Source: Mycobacterium paragordonae (lineage in GTDB: Bacteria; Actinomycetota; Actinomycetes; Mycobacteriales; Mycobacteriaceae). Taken from it: DNA of 64,000 nucleotides. Below, one piece after another: positions 41,295 to 50,882 of this stretch. A model generated the notes under the pieces. It saw only the letters and a list, made by a program, of their open reading frames with translations. It was not told the origin of the DNA and ran no database searches. The position numbers were made by a program, and so were the translations under genes. How positions within the stretch are numbered: the stretch's first letter is position 1; each line of letters opens with the position of its first letter. The stretch lies in the NCBI RefSeq assembly GCF_003614435.1, contig NZ_CP025546.1, forward strand, positions 2,294,001-2,358,000. Reading direction: 5' to 3'.

Positions 41295-42674
41295 TCAGCT
41301 CAGACCCAGCAGCGCGTTCTCCACCACCTCGGCCAGAGCGGGATGGATCCAGTACTGTCCGCGGGCCATCTGGTGGGCGGTGAGCCCGAAGCTCATCGCC
41401 TGAATCAGCGGCTGAATCAGCGACGACGCCTGATAGCCCATCAGGTGCGCGCCCAGCAGCCGGCCGGTGCCGCGCTCGGCGATCAACTTGACGATGCCGG
41501 TGGTGTCCTCCATCGCCCACCCGTAGGCGACGTCGGCGTAGTCCTGGATCTTCACCGAGATATCGAAACCCTGTGCCACTGCCTGGTTTTCGGTCAGTCC
41601 CACGCTGGCCAACTGCGGATCGGTGAATACCGCTGAGGGGACGAACCGGTGGTCGGTGACGGCCATCGATTCGGTGTCGTCCCAGTCGCAGAGCAGGTTT
41701 CGCTGCACGACGCGGGCCTCGTGGTTGGCGACATGCTTGAGCTGATAGGGCGACGACACGTCACCCAGGGCGAAAACGCCACGCGCGGAGGTGCGTTGGT
41801 ACTGGTCGACGATGACGCGTCCATTTTCGACGGCGACTCCGGCCTGCTCCGCGTCGAGCAGGTCGGCATTGGATATCCGTCCGGTAGCCACCAGCAGCGC
41901 GTCGGCGTCCAGGGTGCTCCCGTCGTCGAGTTGCAGCGAAACACCGGAATCACGGTTGTGCCCGTCGACGACGTTGCGGTGGGTGCGCAGTTCCCACTTG
42001 CCGGACACGATGCGGGTGAACCGTTCGCAGATGGTGTCGTCGCAGTGACGCAGCAGGCAGCTGCCCCTTACCACCAGCGTGACCCGCGAGCCCAGCGCCG
42101 AGAACACGTGCGCGAATTCCGCTGCGACAAAACCGCTTCCAACGATCACCAGGTGCTCGGGAACATCGGCAATCCGCATGATGGTGTCGCTGGTGTGGTA
42201 CTTGACGCCCGAGGCGGCGATCGCCGGCGGTACCGTCGGCCGCGAGCCCGCCGCGATCACCACCTGGTCGGCGGTGAACTCCTCGCCGGCGTCGGTACGC
42301 AACAGGTAGCGCCCGTCGGCCGCGATGGGCCCGAAACGCGTGTGACTGTCGTACACATCGATGTTGGGCGCCGAGCGGCGGTAATCTTCGCCGCTGGGCC
42401 CGATCGGATCGATGCGCCCGAACACCCGCGACACGATGTCCGTCCAGCGCACCCCGTCGATGTGCGCGTCCACGCCGTACCGGGCCGCGCCCTGGATCGT
42501 CTTCGCCACCTCGGCGGCGTAGACGAACATCTTGGTGGGGATGCACCCGACGTTCAGGCAGGTGCCGCCGAAGACGCCCTGCTCGCAGATCGCCACCCGC
42601 TTGGCCGCATAGTGTTCATTGAGAATGCTGTTGCCCGAACCGGTTCCGATGATCGCGAGGTCGTAGGTCTCCAT
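41295..42674 (-). CDS. mtr: Mtr, mycothione reductase
   Basis: This 459-residue FAD flavoprotein disulfide reductase regenerates mycothiol from mycothione with NADPH. The redox pair is C39-L-N-V-G-C44 in [17 protein letters not shown] and NADPH sites are IIGTGSGNS and [16 protein letters not shown], and [19 protein letters not shown] is the second FAD motif. Length and gene position match Rv2855. It is one of the clearest proofs that the host is an actinobacterium. Confidence 0.96.
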   Translation of the reverse strand: METYDLAIIGTGSGNSILNEHYAAKRVAICEQGVFGGTCLNVGCIPTKMFVYAAEVAKTIQGAARYGVDAHIDGVRWTDIVSRVFGRIDPIGPSGEDYRRSAPNIDVYDSHTRFGPIAADGRYLLRTDAGEEFTADQVVIAAGSRPTVPPAIAASGVKYHTSDTIMRIADVPEHLVIVGSGFVAAEFAHVFSALGSRVTLVVRGSCLLRHCDDTICERFTRIVSGKWELRTHRNVVDGHNRDSGVSLQLDDGSTLDADALLVATGRISNADLLDAEQAGVAVENGRVIVDQYQRTSARGVFALGDVSSPYQLKHVANHEARVVQRNLLCDWDDTESMAVTDHRFVPSAVFTDPQLASVGLTENQAVAQGFDISVKIQDYADVAYGWAMEDTTGIVKLIAERGTGRLLGAHLMGYQASSLIQPLIQAMSFGLTAHQMARGQYWIHPALAEVVENALLGLS

Positions 42675-42681
42675 CGATGCG

Positions 42682-43707
42682 TCACCCTTTCCCCGACTGG
42701 TTCTCGGGCGGGACCGAGGCGTCGGTGTCGTTGAGCCTGCTGAGGTGTTCGTCGAGCCAGCGGTCCAGATGGCGATACGCTAGCTGACGGGGTTGGGGAA
42801 GCGACAGAAACACATCGTGTTTGGCATCCGGCACCGGAATGATGCTGGTGCGGTTGCCGATACAGCCGGCCCACCGCGCGATCTGGCCGACGTCGAGCAC
42901 CGCGTCGCCGCGCTGCAGGGCCGCCGGTTCGGCGCTCTCGGGCACGGTGTGGTCCGAGCGCAGGATCAGGTTGGGCACCCCGACGTCGAGGCCGCGGTGC
43001 AGCCGGGCCTGGCCGCGGCGTACCGCGTGCAGCCAGCCGAACGTGACGGGGAAGCCGCCCAACGGTTTCCACTGCAGGTTGTAGTCGAACTCGCCGTGGT
43101 AATCGCGGTGCAGGCTCGACCCGTAGCCGCCGCTTCCGCTGGCCCGGGCGACGCCCTTGCTGCGCATCCGCGACAGGGCCGCGATGGTTGCCGACGTGAC
43201 TCCGAGCCGCAGGATCGCCGGGCCGTGCAGGTCGAGGAACGGGCTGTTGAGCACCAGGCCGCTCACACCGGCCTGCGCGACCGCATCCTGGCGACGCAGC
43301 CGGTCCAGCCACAGCGACAGGATCAGACCCCCGGCCGAATGGCCGTACATCAGCACCTCGGTGTCGGACTGCTCGCGGATCAGCGCCAGCGCCTGGTTCA
43401 ACTCGTCGTCGTAGTGGGCCAGGTTGCTGGTGAAATGCGGCGTCTGCTCCGCCCGGTGCGAGCGGCCGCACTTGCGCAGGTCCAGGGCGTAGAACGTGAA
43501 GCCGCGGTCGGCGAAGTGGTCGGCCAGCGCGGTGTGGAAGAAATAGTCGGTGTAGCCGTGCACGGCCAGCACCGCACGGCCGGCCGCCGGTTGCGGACCA
43601 CGGCGCACGAGCGTTGCGACGATCTCACCCTCGCCGTCCGGGTCGGGCCCGAGCGGGATGGTGCACTGCCAGTAGCCCGGCAGGACGTCGGGCTCCCAGC
43701 CAGTCAC
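42682..43707 (-). CDS. Alpha/beta hydrolase, monoglyceride-lipase-like (Rv2854-like)
   Basis: This 341-residue hydrolase has the oxyanion HGYTD and nucleophile motif [10 protein letters not shown] later catalytic-Asp candidate is in [11 protein letters not shown], and the His is in DAKHDVFLS. The fold resembles serine aminopeptidase S33/monoacylglycerol lipases. It has no signal peptide. Start is GTG 43707. It lies 7 bases upstream of mtr on the same strand, so co-transcription is likely. Confidence 0.88.
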   Translation of the reverse strand: MTGWEPDVLPGYWQCTIPLGPDPDGEGEIVATLVRRGPQPAAGRAVLAVHGYTDYFFHTALADHFADRGFTFYALDLRKCGRSHRAEQTPHFTSNLAHYDDELNQALALIREQSDTEVLMYGHSAGGLILSLWLDRLRRQDAVAQAGVSGLVLNSPFLDLHGPAILRLGVTSATIAALSRMRSKGVARASGSGGYGSSLHRDYHGEFDYNLQWKPLGGFPVTFGWLHAVRRGQARLHRGLDVGVPNLILRSDHTVPESAEPAALQRGDAVLDVGQIARWAGCIGNRTSIIPVPDAKHDVFLSLPQPRQLAYRHLDRWLDEHLSRLNDTDASVPPENQSGKG

Positions 43708-43818
43708 GAGGCCAGCTTAGAGGTTGCGGCCGTGGCGGATGCGGTGGATTGGGTGCCCAACTCCTTCGGCGATAACCTGGGGAACCGGCAGTCTTCCCAG
43801 AAAGGACCAGCGATCGGC

Positions 43819-45300
43819 GTGGCACAGCAAGCCAGAACCGACGTCGTGCTGGTGGGTGCCGGAATCATGAGCGCCACCCTGGGCGCGTTGCTGCGGCGGC
43901 TGGAGCCCGGCTGGTCGATCACCGTGATCGAGCGCCTGGACGGCGTCGGCGCCGAGAGCAGCAGCCCGTGGAACAACGCCGGCACCGGGCATGCGGGGCT
44001 GTGCGAAATGAACTACACCCCGCAGCTCCCGGACGGCTCGATCGACATCACCAAGGCGGTACTGGTCAACGAGCAGTTCCAGATCACCCGGCAGTTCTGG
44101 GCCTACGCGGCCGAGAACGGCATCGTCACCGATGTACCGGGGTTCCTCAACCCGGTTCCGCATGTCAGTTTCGTGCGCGGCGTGGCCGGCGTCGACTATC
44201 TGCGGCGACGCCGTGACGCGTTGGCCCGCAACCCGTTGTTCGCCGCCACCGAGTTGGTGGTGGACCCCGACGAGTTCGCGCGCCGGCTGCCGTTCATGGC
44301 CGCCAACCGTGACTTCGCCGAACCGGTGGCCCTGAACTGGGCCGCCGACGGCACGGACGTCGACTTCGGCGCTCTGTCCCGGCAACTCATCGGCTACTGC
44401 GTGAAAGCCGGTGCCACCGTGTGGTTCGGCCATCAGGTGCGCAAGCTGGCCCGCCGGCACGATGGCGGCTGGACGCTGACCGTGGGCAACCGGCGCACCG
44501 GTGAAAAGCGAAAGCTGGATGCCAGATTCGTGTTCGTCGGGGCCGGCGGCGACGCCTTGCCGTTGCTGCAGAAGGCCGGTATCGACGAGATCCGCGGCTT
44601 CGCGGGGTTCCCGATCGGCGGCCGTTTCCTGCGCACCGCCAACCCCAGGCTCACGGCCGCGCACCGGGCCAAGGTGTACGGCTCGCCGGCGGCGGGAGCG
44701 CCGCCGTTGGGCGCGCTGCACCTGGACCTGCGGTTCGTCAACGGCCGGCCGTGGCTGGTGTTCGGGCCTTACGCCGGTTGGTCGCCGAAATTCCTCAAGC
44801 ACGGGCACGTCAGCGACCTGCCCCGCTCGATACGGCCGGACAATCTGCCGTCCATGCTCGGCGTCGGCGTGCGGGAGATGACACTGCTCCGCTATCTGAT
44901 CGCCCAACTGCGGCTCACCGAACCGGACCGGGTGGCCGCGTTGCGTGAATTCGCCCCCAGCGCAGTGGATTCCGATTGGGAGCTGACGGTGGCCGGGCAG
45001 CGAGTGCAGGTGATCCGGCGGACCAGGGGCAAGGGCGGGGCGCTGGAGTTCGGCACCACGATCGTGGGCGCCGCCGACGGCAGCATCGCCGGCCTGCTCG
45101 GTGGCTCACCGGGCGCCTCGACCGCCGTCCCGGCGATGCTGGACGTGCTGCAACGCTGTTTCGCCAACAGGTACCAGTCGTGGTTACCTACCCTCAAAGA
45201 GATCGTGCCGTCCTTGGGAGCTGACTTGTCGCGTGAACCCGCCCTTTACGACGAGTTGAGGTCGTGGACCAACAAGACGTTGCGGCTGGAGGCGGCGTAA
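43819..45300 (+). CDS. mqo: Mqo, malate:quinone oxidoreductase
   Basis: This 493-residue FAD enzyme oxidises malate to oxaloacetate at the membrane and feeds quinone. The N-terminus is [21 protein letters not shown] (FAD), followed by [21 protein letters not shown], the diagnostic Mqo stretch. GTG 43819 with AAAGGA upstream gives the length of Rv2852c; a very long open frame further upstream is antisense to the hydrolase gene and not real. The next gene starts immediately after the stop. Confidence 0.95.
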   Translation: MAQQARTDVVLVGAGIMSATLGALLRRLEPGWSITVIERLDGVGAESSSPWNNAGTGHAGLCEMNYTPQLPDGSIDITKAVLVNEQFQITRQFWAYAAENGIVTDVPGFLNPVPHVSFVRGVAGVDYLRRRRDALARNPLFAATELVVDPDEFARRLPFMAANRDFAEPVALNWAADGTDVDFGALSRQLIGYCVKAGATVWFGHQVRKLARRHDGGWTLTVGNRRTGEKRKLDARFVFVGAGGDALPLLQKAGIDEIRGFAGFPIGGRFLRTANPRLTAAHRAKVYGSPAAGAPPLGALHLDLRFVNGRPWLVFGPYAGWSPKFLKHGHVSDLPRSIRPDNLPSMLGVGVREMTLLRYLIAQLRLTEPDRVAALREFAPSAVDSDWELTVAGQRVQVIRRTRGKGGALEFGTTIVGAADGSIAGLLGGSPGASTAVPAMLDVLQRCFANRYQSWLPTLKEIVPSLGADLSREPALYDELRSWTNKTLRLEAA

Positions 45301-45783
45301 ATGAGTGAGGCGTTGCGACGTTCCTGGTTCAAAGACCTTGACGCGCGGACTCTTTACGAACTGCTCAAGCTGCGGGTCGAGGTGTTCGTGGTCGAACAGG
45401 CCTGCCCCTACCCGGAATTGGACGGGCGCGACCTGCTCGCCGAAACCCGGCACTTCTGGCTGGAATCCACCGACGGAGAGGTGATCTGCACATTGCGGTT
45501 GATGGAGGAGCACGCCGGTGGTGAGAAGGCGTTCCGGATCGGCCGGGTGTGCACCAAGCGCAGCGCGCGCGGGCAGGGCCACGCCACTCGCCTGCTGCGC
45601 GCCGCGCTGGCCGAAGTGGGCGACTACCCGTGTCGCATCGACGCCCAGAAATACCTGGCCGAGATGTACGCCCGGCACGGCTTCGTCCGCGACGGTGACG
45701 ATTTCCTCGACGACGGTATCCCGCATGTGCCGATGCTCAGACCAGGTTCAGGGCCGGCTTCTCCCGCGGCGGGCGCCCGGTGA
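45301..45783 (+). CDS. ElaA-like GNAT acetyltransferase (Rv2851c-like)
   Basis: This 160-residue protein has the ElaA pattern: [25 protein letters not shown] at the N-terminus, [20 protein letters not shown] (acetyl-CoA loop RGQGHA) and a C-terminal [22 protein letters not shown]. Substrate unknown. It begins directly after the mqo stop and its own stop overlaps the chelatase start by 4 bases, so mqo, this gene and the chelatase appear to be one unit. Confidence 0.9.
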   Translation: MSEALRRSWFKDLDARTLYELLKLRVEVFVVEQACPYPELDGRDLLAETRHFWLESTDGEVICTLRLMEEHAGGEKAFRIGRVCTKRSARGQGHATRLLRAALAEVGDYPCRIDAQKYLAEMYARHGFVRDGDDFLDDGIPHVPMLRPGSGPASPAAGAR

Positions 45784-47627
45784 AGCCCTATCCGTTCAGC
45801 GCGATCGTCGGGCACGACCAGCTGCGGCTGGCGCTGCTGCTGTGCGCAGTGCGGCCCGAGATCGGCGGCGCCCTCATCCGCGGTGAGAAGGGCACCGCCA
45901 AGTCGACCGCGGTGCGCGGGCTGGCCGCGCTGTTGTCCGCCGCGACCGACTCCGGCGGGGCGGGCCTGGTGGAGATGCCGTTGGGGGCCACCGAAGACCG
46001 GGTCGTCGGCTCGCTGGACCTGCAGCGGGTGTTGCGTGACGGCGAGCACGCCTTCTCCCCGGGCCTGCTGGCCCGCGCTCACGGCGGCGTCCTCTATGTC
46101 GACGAGGTGAACCTGCTGCACGACCATCTGGTCGACATCCTGCTCGACGCCGCCGCCATGGGCCGGGTGCACATCGAACGAGACGGCATCTCCCATACCC
46201 ACGAGGCCCGGTTCGTCCTGATCGGAACCATGAACCCCGAAGAGGGCGAACTGCGCCCGCAGCTGTTGGACCGGTTTGGTCTCACGGTCGACGTGCAGGC
46301 CTCGCGCGACGTCGATGTGCGGGTGGAAGTGATCCGTCAGCGGATGGCCTACGAAGCCGATCCCGACGCGTTCGCCCGCAAGTACGCCGACGCCGACGCC
46401 GAGTTGGCCGGCCGGATCGCCGCGGCCCGTGCCATGGTCGACGATGTGGTGTTGCCCGACAACGAGTTACGGCGCATCGCGGCGCTGTGCGCGGCCTTCG
46501 ACGTCGACGGCATGCGAGCCGATCTGGTGGTGGCGCGCACCGCCGCCGCCCACGCGGCCTGGCGCGGCGCGCTCGTGATCGAAGAACAGGACATCCGGGT
46601 GGCCGCTGAACTGGCGTTGCCGCACCGTCGCCGACGTGATCCCTTCGACGACCACGGCATCGAGCGCGACCAATTGGACGAAGCGTTGGCCCGGGCGGAT
46701 GCGGAGTCTAGGACCCAACCCGACCCCGAGCCCGATCCCGATCCTCCCCATGGCGGTCAACCCGCCGAAGACTCTGTCCCCGAACAGAATTCGGGTGGCA
46801 CCCAGGCACCGGCACCGCCACGGCCCAGCGCGCCGCCTTCGAAGGTGTTTCGCACCCGGGCCTTGACGGTGCCCGGGGTCGGCGAAGGCGCACCCGGTCG
46901 TCGGTCCCGCGCCCGCAACGCCGCCGGCAGCGTCGTGGCCGCCGCCGACCCCACCGACCCGGGCGCGCACGGCCTGCACCTGTTCGCCACCCTGCTGACG
47001 GCCGCCGAAGACGCCGATCGGGCCGGGCCCCTGCTCCTACAGCCCAGCCACCTGCGCCGGGCGGTTCGCGAGGGACGCGAAGGCAACCTGGTGATCTTCG
47101 TCGTCGACGCCTCCGGGTCGATGGCCGCCCGCGACCGGATGGCCGCCGTCAGCGGGGCCACCATGTCGTTGCTGCGCGACGCCTACCAGCGACGCGACAA
47201 GGTCGCCGTGATCACCTTCCGCCAGCAGGAAGCCAGGATCCTGCTGCCGCCAACGTCGTCGGCGCACATCGCCGGACGGCGACTGTCCCGGTTCGACACC
47301 GGCGGCAGAACTCCACTCGCCGAGGGCCTGATGGCCGCGCGGGGACTGGTCATCCGCGAGAAGGTGCGCGACCGGGCCCGCCGCCCGCTGGTCGTGGTGC
47401 TCACTGACGGCCGCGCCACCGCTGGCCCGGATCCGTTGAACCGCAGCAGGATTGCTGCGGCCCGGTTGGCGGCTGAAGGTGTTGCCGCCGTCGTCGTCGA
47501 CTGCGAGACGTCCTATGTCCGGCTGGGCCTGGCCGGCCGGTTGGCACAACAGCTCGGCGCGCCCATCATGCGGCTGGAACATCTGCACGCCGATCACCTG
47601 ACCCAAGCCGTCCGCAGCGTGGCGTGA
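45780..47627 (+). CDS. Magnesium-chelatase-like ChlI-ChlD fusion (Rv2850c-like)
   Basis: This 615-residue protein has an AAA+ ChlI part (residues 1-310; Walker [10 protein letters not shown] at 35-43, Walker [11 protein letters not shown]). An acidic Pro-rich linker (about 310-360) precedes a ChlD-type von Willebrand A domain with MIDAS motif [12 protein letters not shown] near residue 441. Mycobacteria make no chlorophyll. Placement beside cobO and cobB suggests a part in cobalt insertion, but CobN-type partners are elsewhere. Start is GTG 45780, overlapping the GNAT stop. Confidence 0.9.
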   Translation: MKPYPFSAIVGHDQLRLALLLCAVRPEIGGALIRGEKGTAKSTAVRGLAALLSAATDSGGAGLVEMPLGATEDRVVGSLDLQRVLRDGEHAFSPGLLARAHGGVLYVDEVNLLHDHLVDILLDAAAMGRVHIERDGISHTHEARFVLIGTMNPEEGELRPQLLDRFGLTVDVQASRDVDVRVEVIRQRMAYEADPDAFARKYADADAELAGRIAAARAMVDDVVLPDNELRRIAALCAAFDVDGMRADLVVARTAAAHAAWRGALVIEEQDIRVAAELALPHRRRRDPFDDHGIERDQLDEALARADAESRTQPDPEPDPDPPHGGQPAEDSVPEQNSGGTQAPAPPRPSAPPSKVFRTRALTVPGVGEGAPGRRSRARNAAGSVVAAADPTDPGAHGLHLFATLLTAAEDADRAGPLLLQPSHLRRAVREGREGNLVIFVVDASGSMAARDRMAAVSGATMSLLRDAYQRRDKVAVITFRQQEARILLPPTSSAHIAGRRLSRFDTGGRTPLAEGLMAARGLVIREKVRDRARRPLVVVLTDGRATAGPDPLNRSRIAAARLAAEGVAAVVVDCETSYVRLGLAGRLAQQLGAPIMRLEHLHADHLTQAVRSVA

Positions 47628-47641
47628 GCTGGTAATCGCCT

Positions 47642-48265
47642 ATGCCCCAGGGAAATCCGACCGCCGTCCCGAACGACGGCCTGACCACCCGGGCGCGGCG
47701 TAACACCCCGGTACTGGCGGTGCACACCGGCGAAGGCAAGGGCAAGTCGACGGCGGCGTTCGGAATGGCGTTGCGCGCCTGGAACGTCGGGATGAGTGTC
47801 GCGGTGTTCCAGTTCGTCAAGAGCGCGAAATGGAAAGTGGGGGAAGAGGCCGCTTTTCGGGAGCTCGGCCAACTGCATGAAAGCACCGGCGTCGGCGGCG
47901 CGGTCGAATGGCACAAGATGGGTTCGGGGTGGTCTTGGACACGCAAGTCGCGCAAGGCCGGCAGCGAACTCGACCATGCCGCGGCGGCCGCCGACGGGTG
48001 GGCCGAGATCTCGCGGCGTCTGCGGGAGCAGCGGCACGACTTCTATGTTCTCGACGAATTCACCTATCCGCTCAAGTGGGGCTGGCTCGATGTCGACGAG
48101 GTGGTGGCGACGCTGCAGGACCGCCCGGGTCAGCAGCACGTGGTGATCACCGGCCGTGACGCCCCGCCGCGCCTCATCGACGCCGCCGACCTGGTGACCG
48201 AGATGGGCAAGGTGAAACACCCGATGGACGCGGGCCGCAAAGGCCAGAAGGGCATCGAGTGGTGA
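47642..48265 (+). CDS. cobO: CobO, corrinoid adenosyltransferase
   Basis: This 207-residue enzyme adenosylates cob(I)yrinic acid a,c-diamide in aerobic cobalamin synthesis. The P-loop is HTGEGKGKSTAAFG (28-41), and FYVLDEFTYPLKWGWLD plus VVITGRDAPPRLIDAADLVTE are the usual CobA/CobO-type motifs. The stop overlaps the cobB start, so cobO-cobB are coupled. Confidence 0.94.
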   Translation: MPQGNPTAVPNDGLTTRARRNTPVLAVHTGEGKGKSTAAFGMALRAWNVGMSVAVFQFVKSAKWKVGEEAAFRELGQLHESTGVGGAVEWHKMGSGWSWTRKSRKAGSELDHAAAAADGWAEISRRLREQRHDFYVLDEFTYPLKWGWLDVDEVVATLQDRPGQQHVVITGRDAPPRLIDAADLVTEMGKVKHPMDAGRKGQKGIEW

Positions 48266-49629
48266 GGCCGGCACCCGCCGTCGTCATCGCCGCCCCCGCA
48301 TCGGGCAGCGGAAAGACCACGGTGGCAACGGGTTTGATCGGCGCGCTGCGCCGGGCCGGCCACCGGGTGGCGCCGTTCAAGGTCGGTCCCGACTTCATCG
48401 ACCCCGGCTACCACACCCTGGCCGCCGGACGACCCGGCCGCAACCTCGACCCGGTGATGGTGGGGGACAAGCTCATCGGCCCGCTGTTCGGCCACGGCGT
48501 CCGCGGCGCCGACATCGCCGTGATCGAGGGCGTGATGGGCCTGTTCGACGGCCGGATCGGCCCGGACGCAACGGGCCCGGCCGCCGGCTCCACCGCGCAC
48601 GTCGCGGGCCTGCTGGGCGCCCCGGTGGTTCTGGTGGTCGACGCCCGTGGTCAGAGCCACAGCATGGCCGCTCTGCTGCACGGCTTCTCTACCTTCGACC
48701 CGCACACCCGGATCAGCGGTGTCATCCTCAACCGGGTCGGGACGTCCCGGCACGAGTTGGTGCTGCGGCAGGCGTGCGAGCAGGCGGGTGTGCCGGTTCT
48801 GGGGGCGATCCCTCGCAACGCCGAATTGGAGCTTCCGACAAGGTATCTGGGACTGGTCACCGCCGCGGAGTACGGCCGCCACGCCCAGCGGGCGATCGAG
48901 GCGATGACGGATCTGGTGGCGCGCCACGTCGACCTGCCCGCGGTGGTGGCGGCCGCCGGCGGCCGGGTTGAGGACCCGCCGTGGGACCCGGCGGACGTGG
49001 TGAGCGCCGTCGGTCGGGACGTCCGCGTCGCCGTGGCCGCCGGCAAGGCGTTCACCTTCGGGTACGCCGAACACGCCGAGCTGCTGCGGGCCGCCGGCGC
49101 GCAGGTCGTCGAATTCGACCCGCTGAACGAAACCCTGCCCGAGGCGACCGACGCCGTGTTGCTGCCCGGCGGGTTTCCCGAGCAGTTCACCGCGGAACTG
49201 TCCGCCAACGACGTCGTCCGGCGTCAGATCGCCGAGTTGGCCGCCACGGGCGCGCCGGTGCACGCGGAATGCGCCGGCCTGATCTATCTGGCCGACGAAC
49301 TGGACGGCTATCCGATGTGCGGGGTGCTGGCCGGGTCGGCGCGCTTCACCCAGCAGCTCACCCTGGGGTACCGGGACGCGGTGGCCGTCGCCGACTCGTC
49401 GCTGTTCGCGGCCGGACAGCGGGTGGTGGGCCACGAATTTCACCGGACCGCGGTCACGTTCGCCGACAGCTACCAGCCGGCCTGGGTCTACCGCGGCGGA
49501 CCCGCCGATCGCCAGCACGACGGCGCCGTCCATGCCGGCGTGCACGCGTCGTATCTGCACACCCATCCGGCGGCGATGCCCGAAGCCGTGGCCCGCTTTG
49601 TCGCACAGGCCGCCAGGCCACCGGCCTAG
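48259..49629 (+). CDS. cobB: CobB, cobyrinate a,c-diamide synthase
   Basis: This 456-residue enzyme amidates cobyrinic acid using glutamine. The N-terminal ATP part has APASGSGKTTVATGLIGALR and VGPDFIDPGYH, typical of CobB/CbiA. The C-terminal class I amidotransferase domain has the catalytic Cys in VHAECAGLIYLADEL and His in HTHPAAMPEAVARF. Start is GTG 48259 (a second GTG follows), overlapping cobO by 7 bases. Confidence 0.94.
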   Translation: MVRPAPAVVIAAPASGSGKTTVATGLIGALRRAGHRVAPFKVGPDFIDPGYHTLAAGRPGRNLDPVMVGDKLIGPLFGHGVRGADIAVIEGVMGLFDGRIGPDATGPAAGSTAHVAGLLGAPVVLVVDARGQSHSMAALLHGFSTFDPHTRISGVILNRVGTSRHELVLRQACEQAGVPVLGAIPRNAELELPTRYLGLVTAAEYGRHAQRAIEAMTDLVARHVDLPAVVAAAGGRVEDPPWDPADVVSAVGRDVRVAVAAGKAFTFGYAEHAELLRAAGAQVVEFDPLNETLPEATDAVLLPGGFPEQFTAELSANDVVRRQIAELAATGAPVHAECAGLIYLADELDGYPMCGVLAGSARFTQQLTLGYRDAVAVADSSLFAAGQRVVGHEFHRTAVTFADSYQPAWVYRGGPADRQHDGAVHAGVHASYLHTHPAAMPEAVARFVAQAARPPA

Positions 49630-49637
49630 CGCGACAT

Positions 49638-49643
49638 TAAGCT
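49638..49643 (+). promoter_or_regulatory. -10 element, leaderless, cysG-type gene
   Basis: TAAGCT (TANNNT) is followed by 6 bases and GTG 49650. Confidence 0.55.
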
Positions 49644-49649
49644 TGCCCA

Positions 49650-50849
49650 GTGACCGAGAGCCCCTATCTGGTGGGACTGCGACTGACCGGCCGAAAGGTC
49701 GTCGTCGTCGGCGGCGGAGGTGTCGCTCAGCGCCGGTTACCCCTGCTGATCGCCAGCGGCGCCGACGTGCACGTCATCTCCCGCAGCGCCACCGCCGCGG
49801 TCGAGGCCATGGACGGGATCACCCTGTCACTACGGGAATACCGTGACGGCGACCTCGACGGAGCCTGGTACGCCCTGGCTGCCACCGACGAGCCGGAGGT
49901 GAACGCGGCGATCGTCGCCGAGGCTGAACGGCGTCATATCTTCTGCGTCCGCGCCGACATCGCAGTCGAGGGCACGGCGGTCACCCCGGCGTCCTTCAGC
50001 TACGCGGGGCTGTCCGTGGGTGTGCTGGCCGGCGGTGAGCACCGGCGTTCGGCGGCCATCCGGTCGGCCATCCGTGAAGCCCTGCAGGAGGGCGTCATCG
50101 CGGCCGAGGCCTCCGATGAGGTCCTGCGCGGTGGCGTGGCGCTGGTCGGGGGCGGCCCGGGCGACCCCGAACTGATCACCGTTCGCGGCCGCCGACTGCT
50201 CGCCCAGGCCGACGTCGTCGTTGCCGACCGGCTCGCTCCGCCGGAACTACTGGCCGAGTTGTCGCCGCACGTCGAGGTGATCGATGCCGCCAAGATCCCG
50301 TATGGCCGGGCGATGGCCCAGGACGCGATCAACGAGGTGCTGATCGAGCGGGCCCGGGCGGGCAAATTCGTGGTCCGGCTCAAAGGGGGCGACCCGTTCG
50401 TGTTCGCCCGCGGTTACGAGGAAGTCCTGGCATGCGCGGAAGCGGGGATTTCGGTGACCGTGGTGCCAGGTGTGACAAGTGCCATAGCCGTACCGGCTCT
50501 GGCGGGCGTTCCGGTGACTCATCGGGCCACAAATCACGAGTTTGTGGTGGTCAGCGGCCATCTGGCGCCCGACCATCCCGAATCGTTAGTGAATTGGGAC
50601 GCTTTAGCAGCAATGACCGGGACCATTGTTTTGCTGATGGCGGTCGAACGCATCGAACTTTTTGTCGCCGCGCTGTTAAAAGGCGGCCGACCTGGGGATA
50701 CTCCCGTGATGGTGGTTCAACACGGAACGACGGCAGCGCAGCAGACGTTGCGGGCGACCCTGGCGGACACGCCGGAGAAGGTCCGCGCAGAAGGGATTCG
50801 ACCTCCCGCGATCATCGTTATCGGGCCGGTAGCGGCGTTCGGGGTTTAA
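49650..50849 (+). CDS. cysG: CysG-like multifunctional siroheme synthase
   Basis: This 399-residue protein (Rv2847c-like) has an N-terminal precorrin-2 dehydrogenase/ferrochelatase domain (KVVVVGGGGVAQRRLPLL, AATDEPEVNAAIV) and a C-terminal uroporphyrinogen-III methyltransferase. In the latter GGGPGDPELITVRGRRLLAQADVVVADRL, VRLKGGDPFVFARGYEE and PGVTSAIAVPALAGVPVTHR are visible in order. It makes siroheme for sulfite/nitrite reductase and can supply precorrin-2 to the cob genes upstream. The 3' end of the gene and its flank are noticeably more AT-rich. Confidence 0.93.
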   Translation: MTESPYLVGLRLTGRKVVVVGGGGVAQRRLPLLIASGADVHVISRSATAAVEAMDGITLSLREYRDGDLDGAWYALAATDEPEVNAAIVAEAERRHIFCVRADIAVEGTAVTPASFSYAGLSVGVLAGGEHRRSAAIRSAIREALQEGVIAAEASDEVLRGGVALVGGGPGDPELITVRGRRLLAQADVVVADRLAPPELLAELSPHVEVIDAAKIPYGRAMAQDAINEVLIERARAGKFVVRLKGGDPFVFARGYEEVLACAEAGISVTVVPGVTSAIAVPALAGVPVTHRATNHEFVVVSGHLAPDHPESLVNWDALAAMTGTIVLLMAVERIELFVAALLKGGRPGDTPVMVVQHGTTAAQQTLRATLADTPEKVRAEGIRPPAIIVIGPVAAFGV

Positions 50850-50857
50850 ACAATTCT

Positions 50858-50869
50858 TAAGATTACTGT
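50858..50869 (+). promoter_or_regulatory. efpA promoter region
   Basis: Two overlapping -10 candidates, TAAGAT (50858-50863) and TACTGT (50864-50869), lie in an AT-rich patch. They would give a leader of about 7-13 bases before ATG 50883; AAGG at 50870-50873 could act as Shine-Dalgarno. Confidence 0.45.
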
Positions 50870-50882
50870 AAGGTAACCCGCT

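Noticed and set aside
42793..43818. N-terminal extension of the mqo frame by about 340 codons
   Set aside because: The extension is antisense to the alpha/beta hydrolase gene. GTG 43819 has a Shine-Dalgarno and gives the exact family length.
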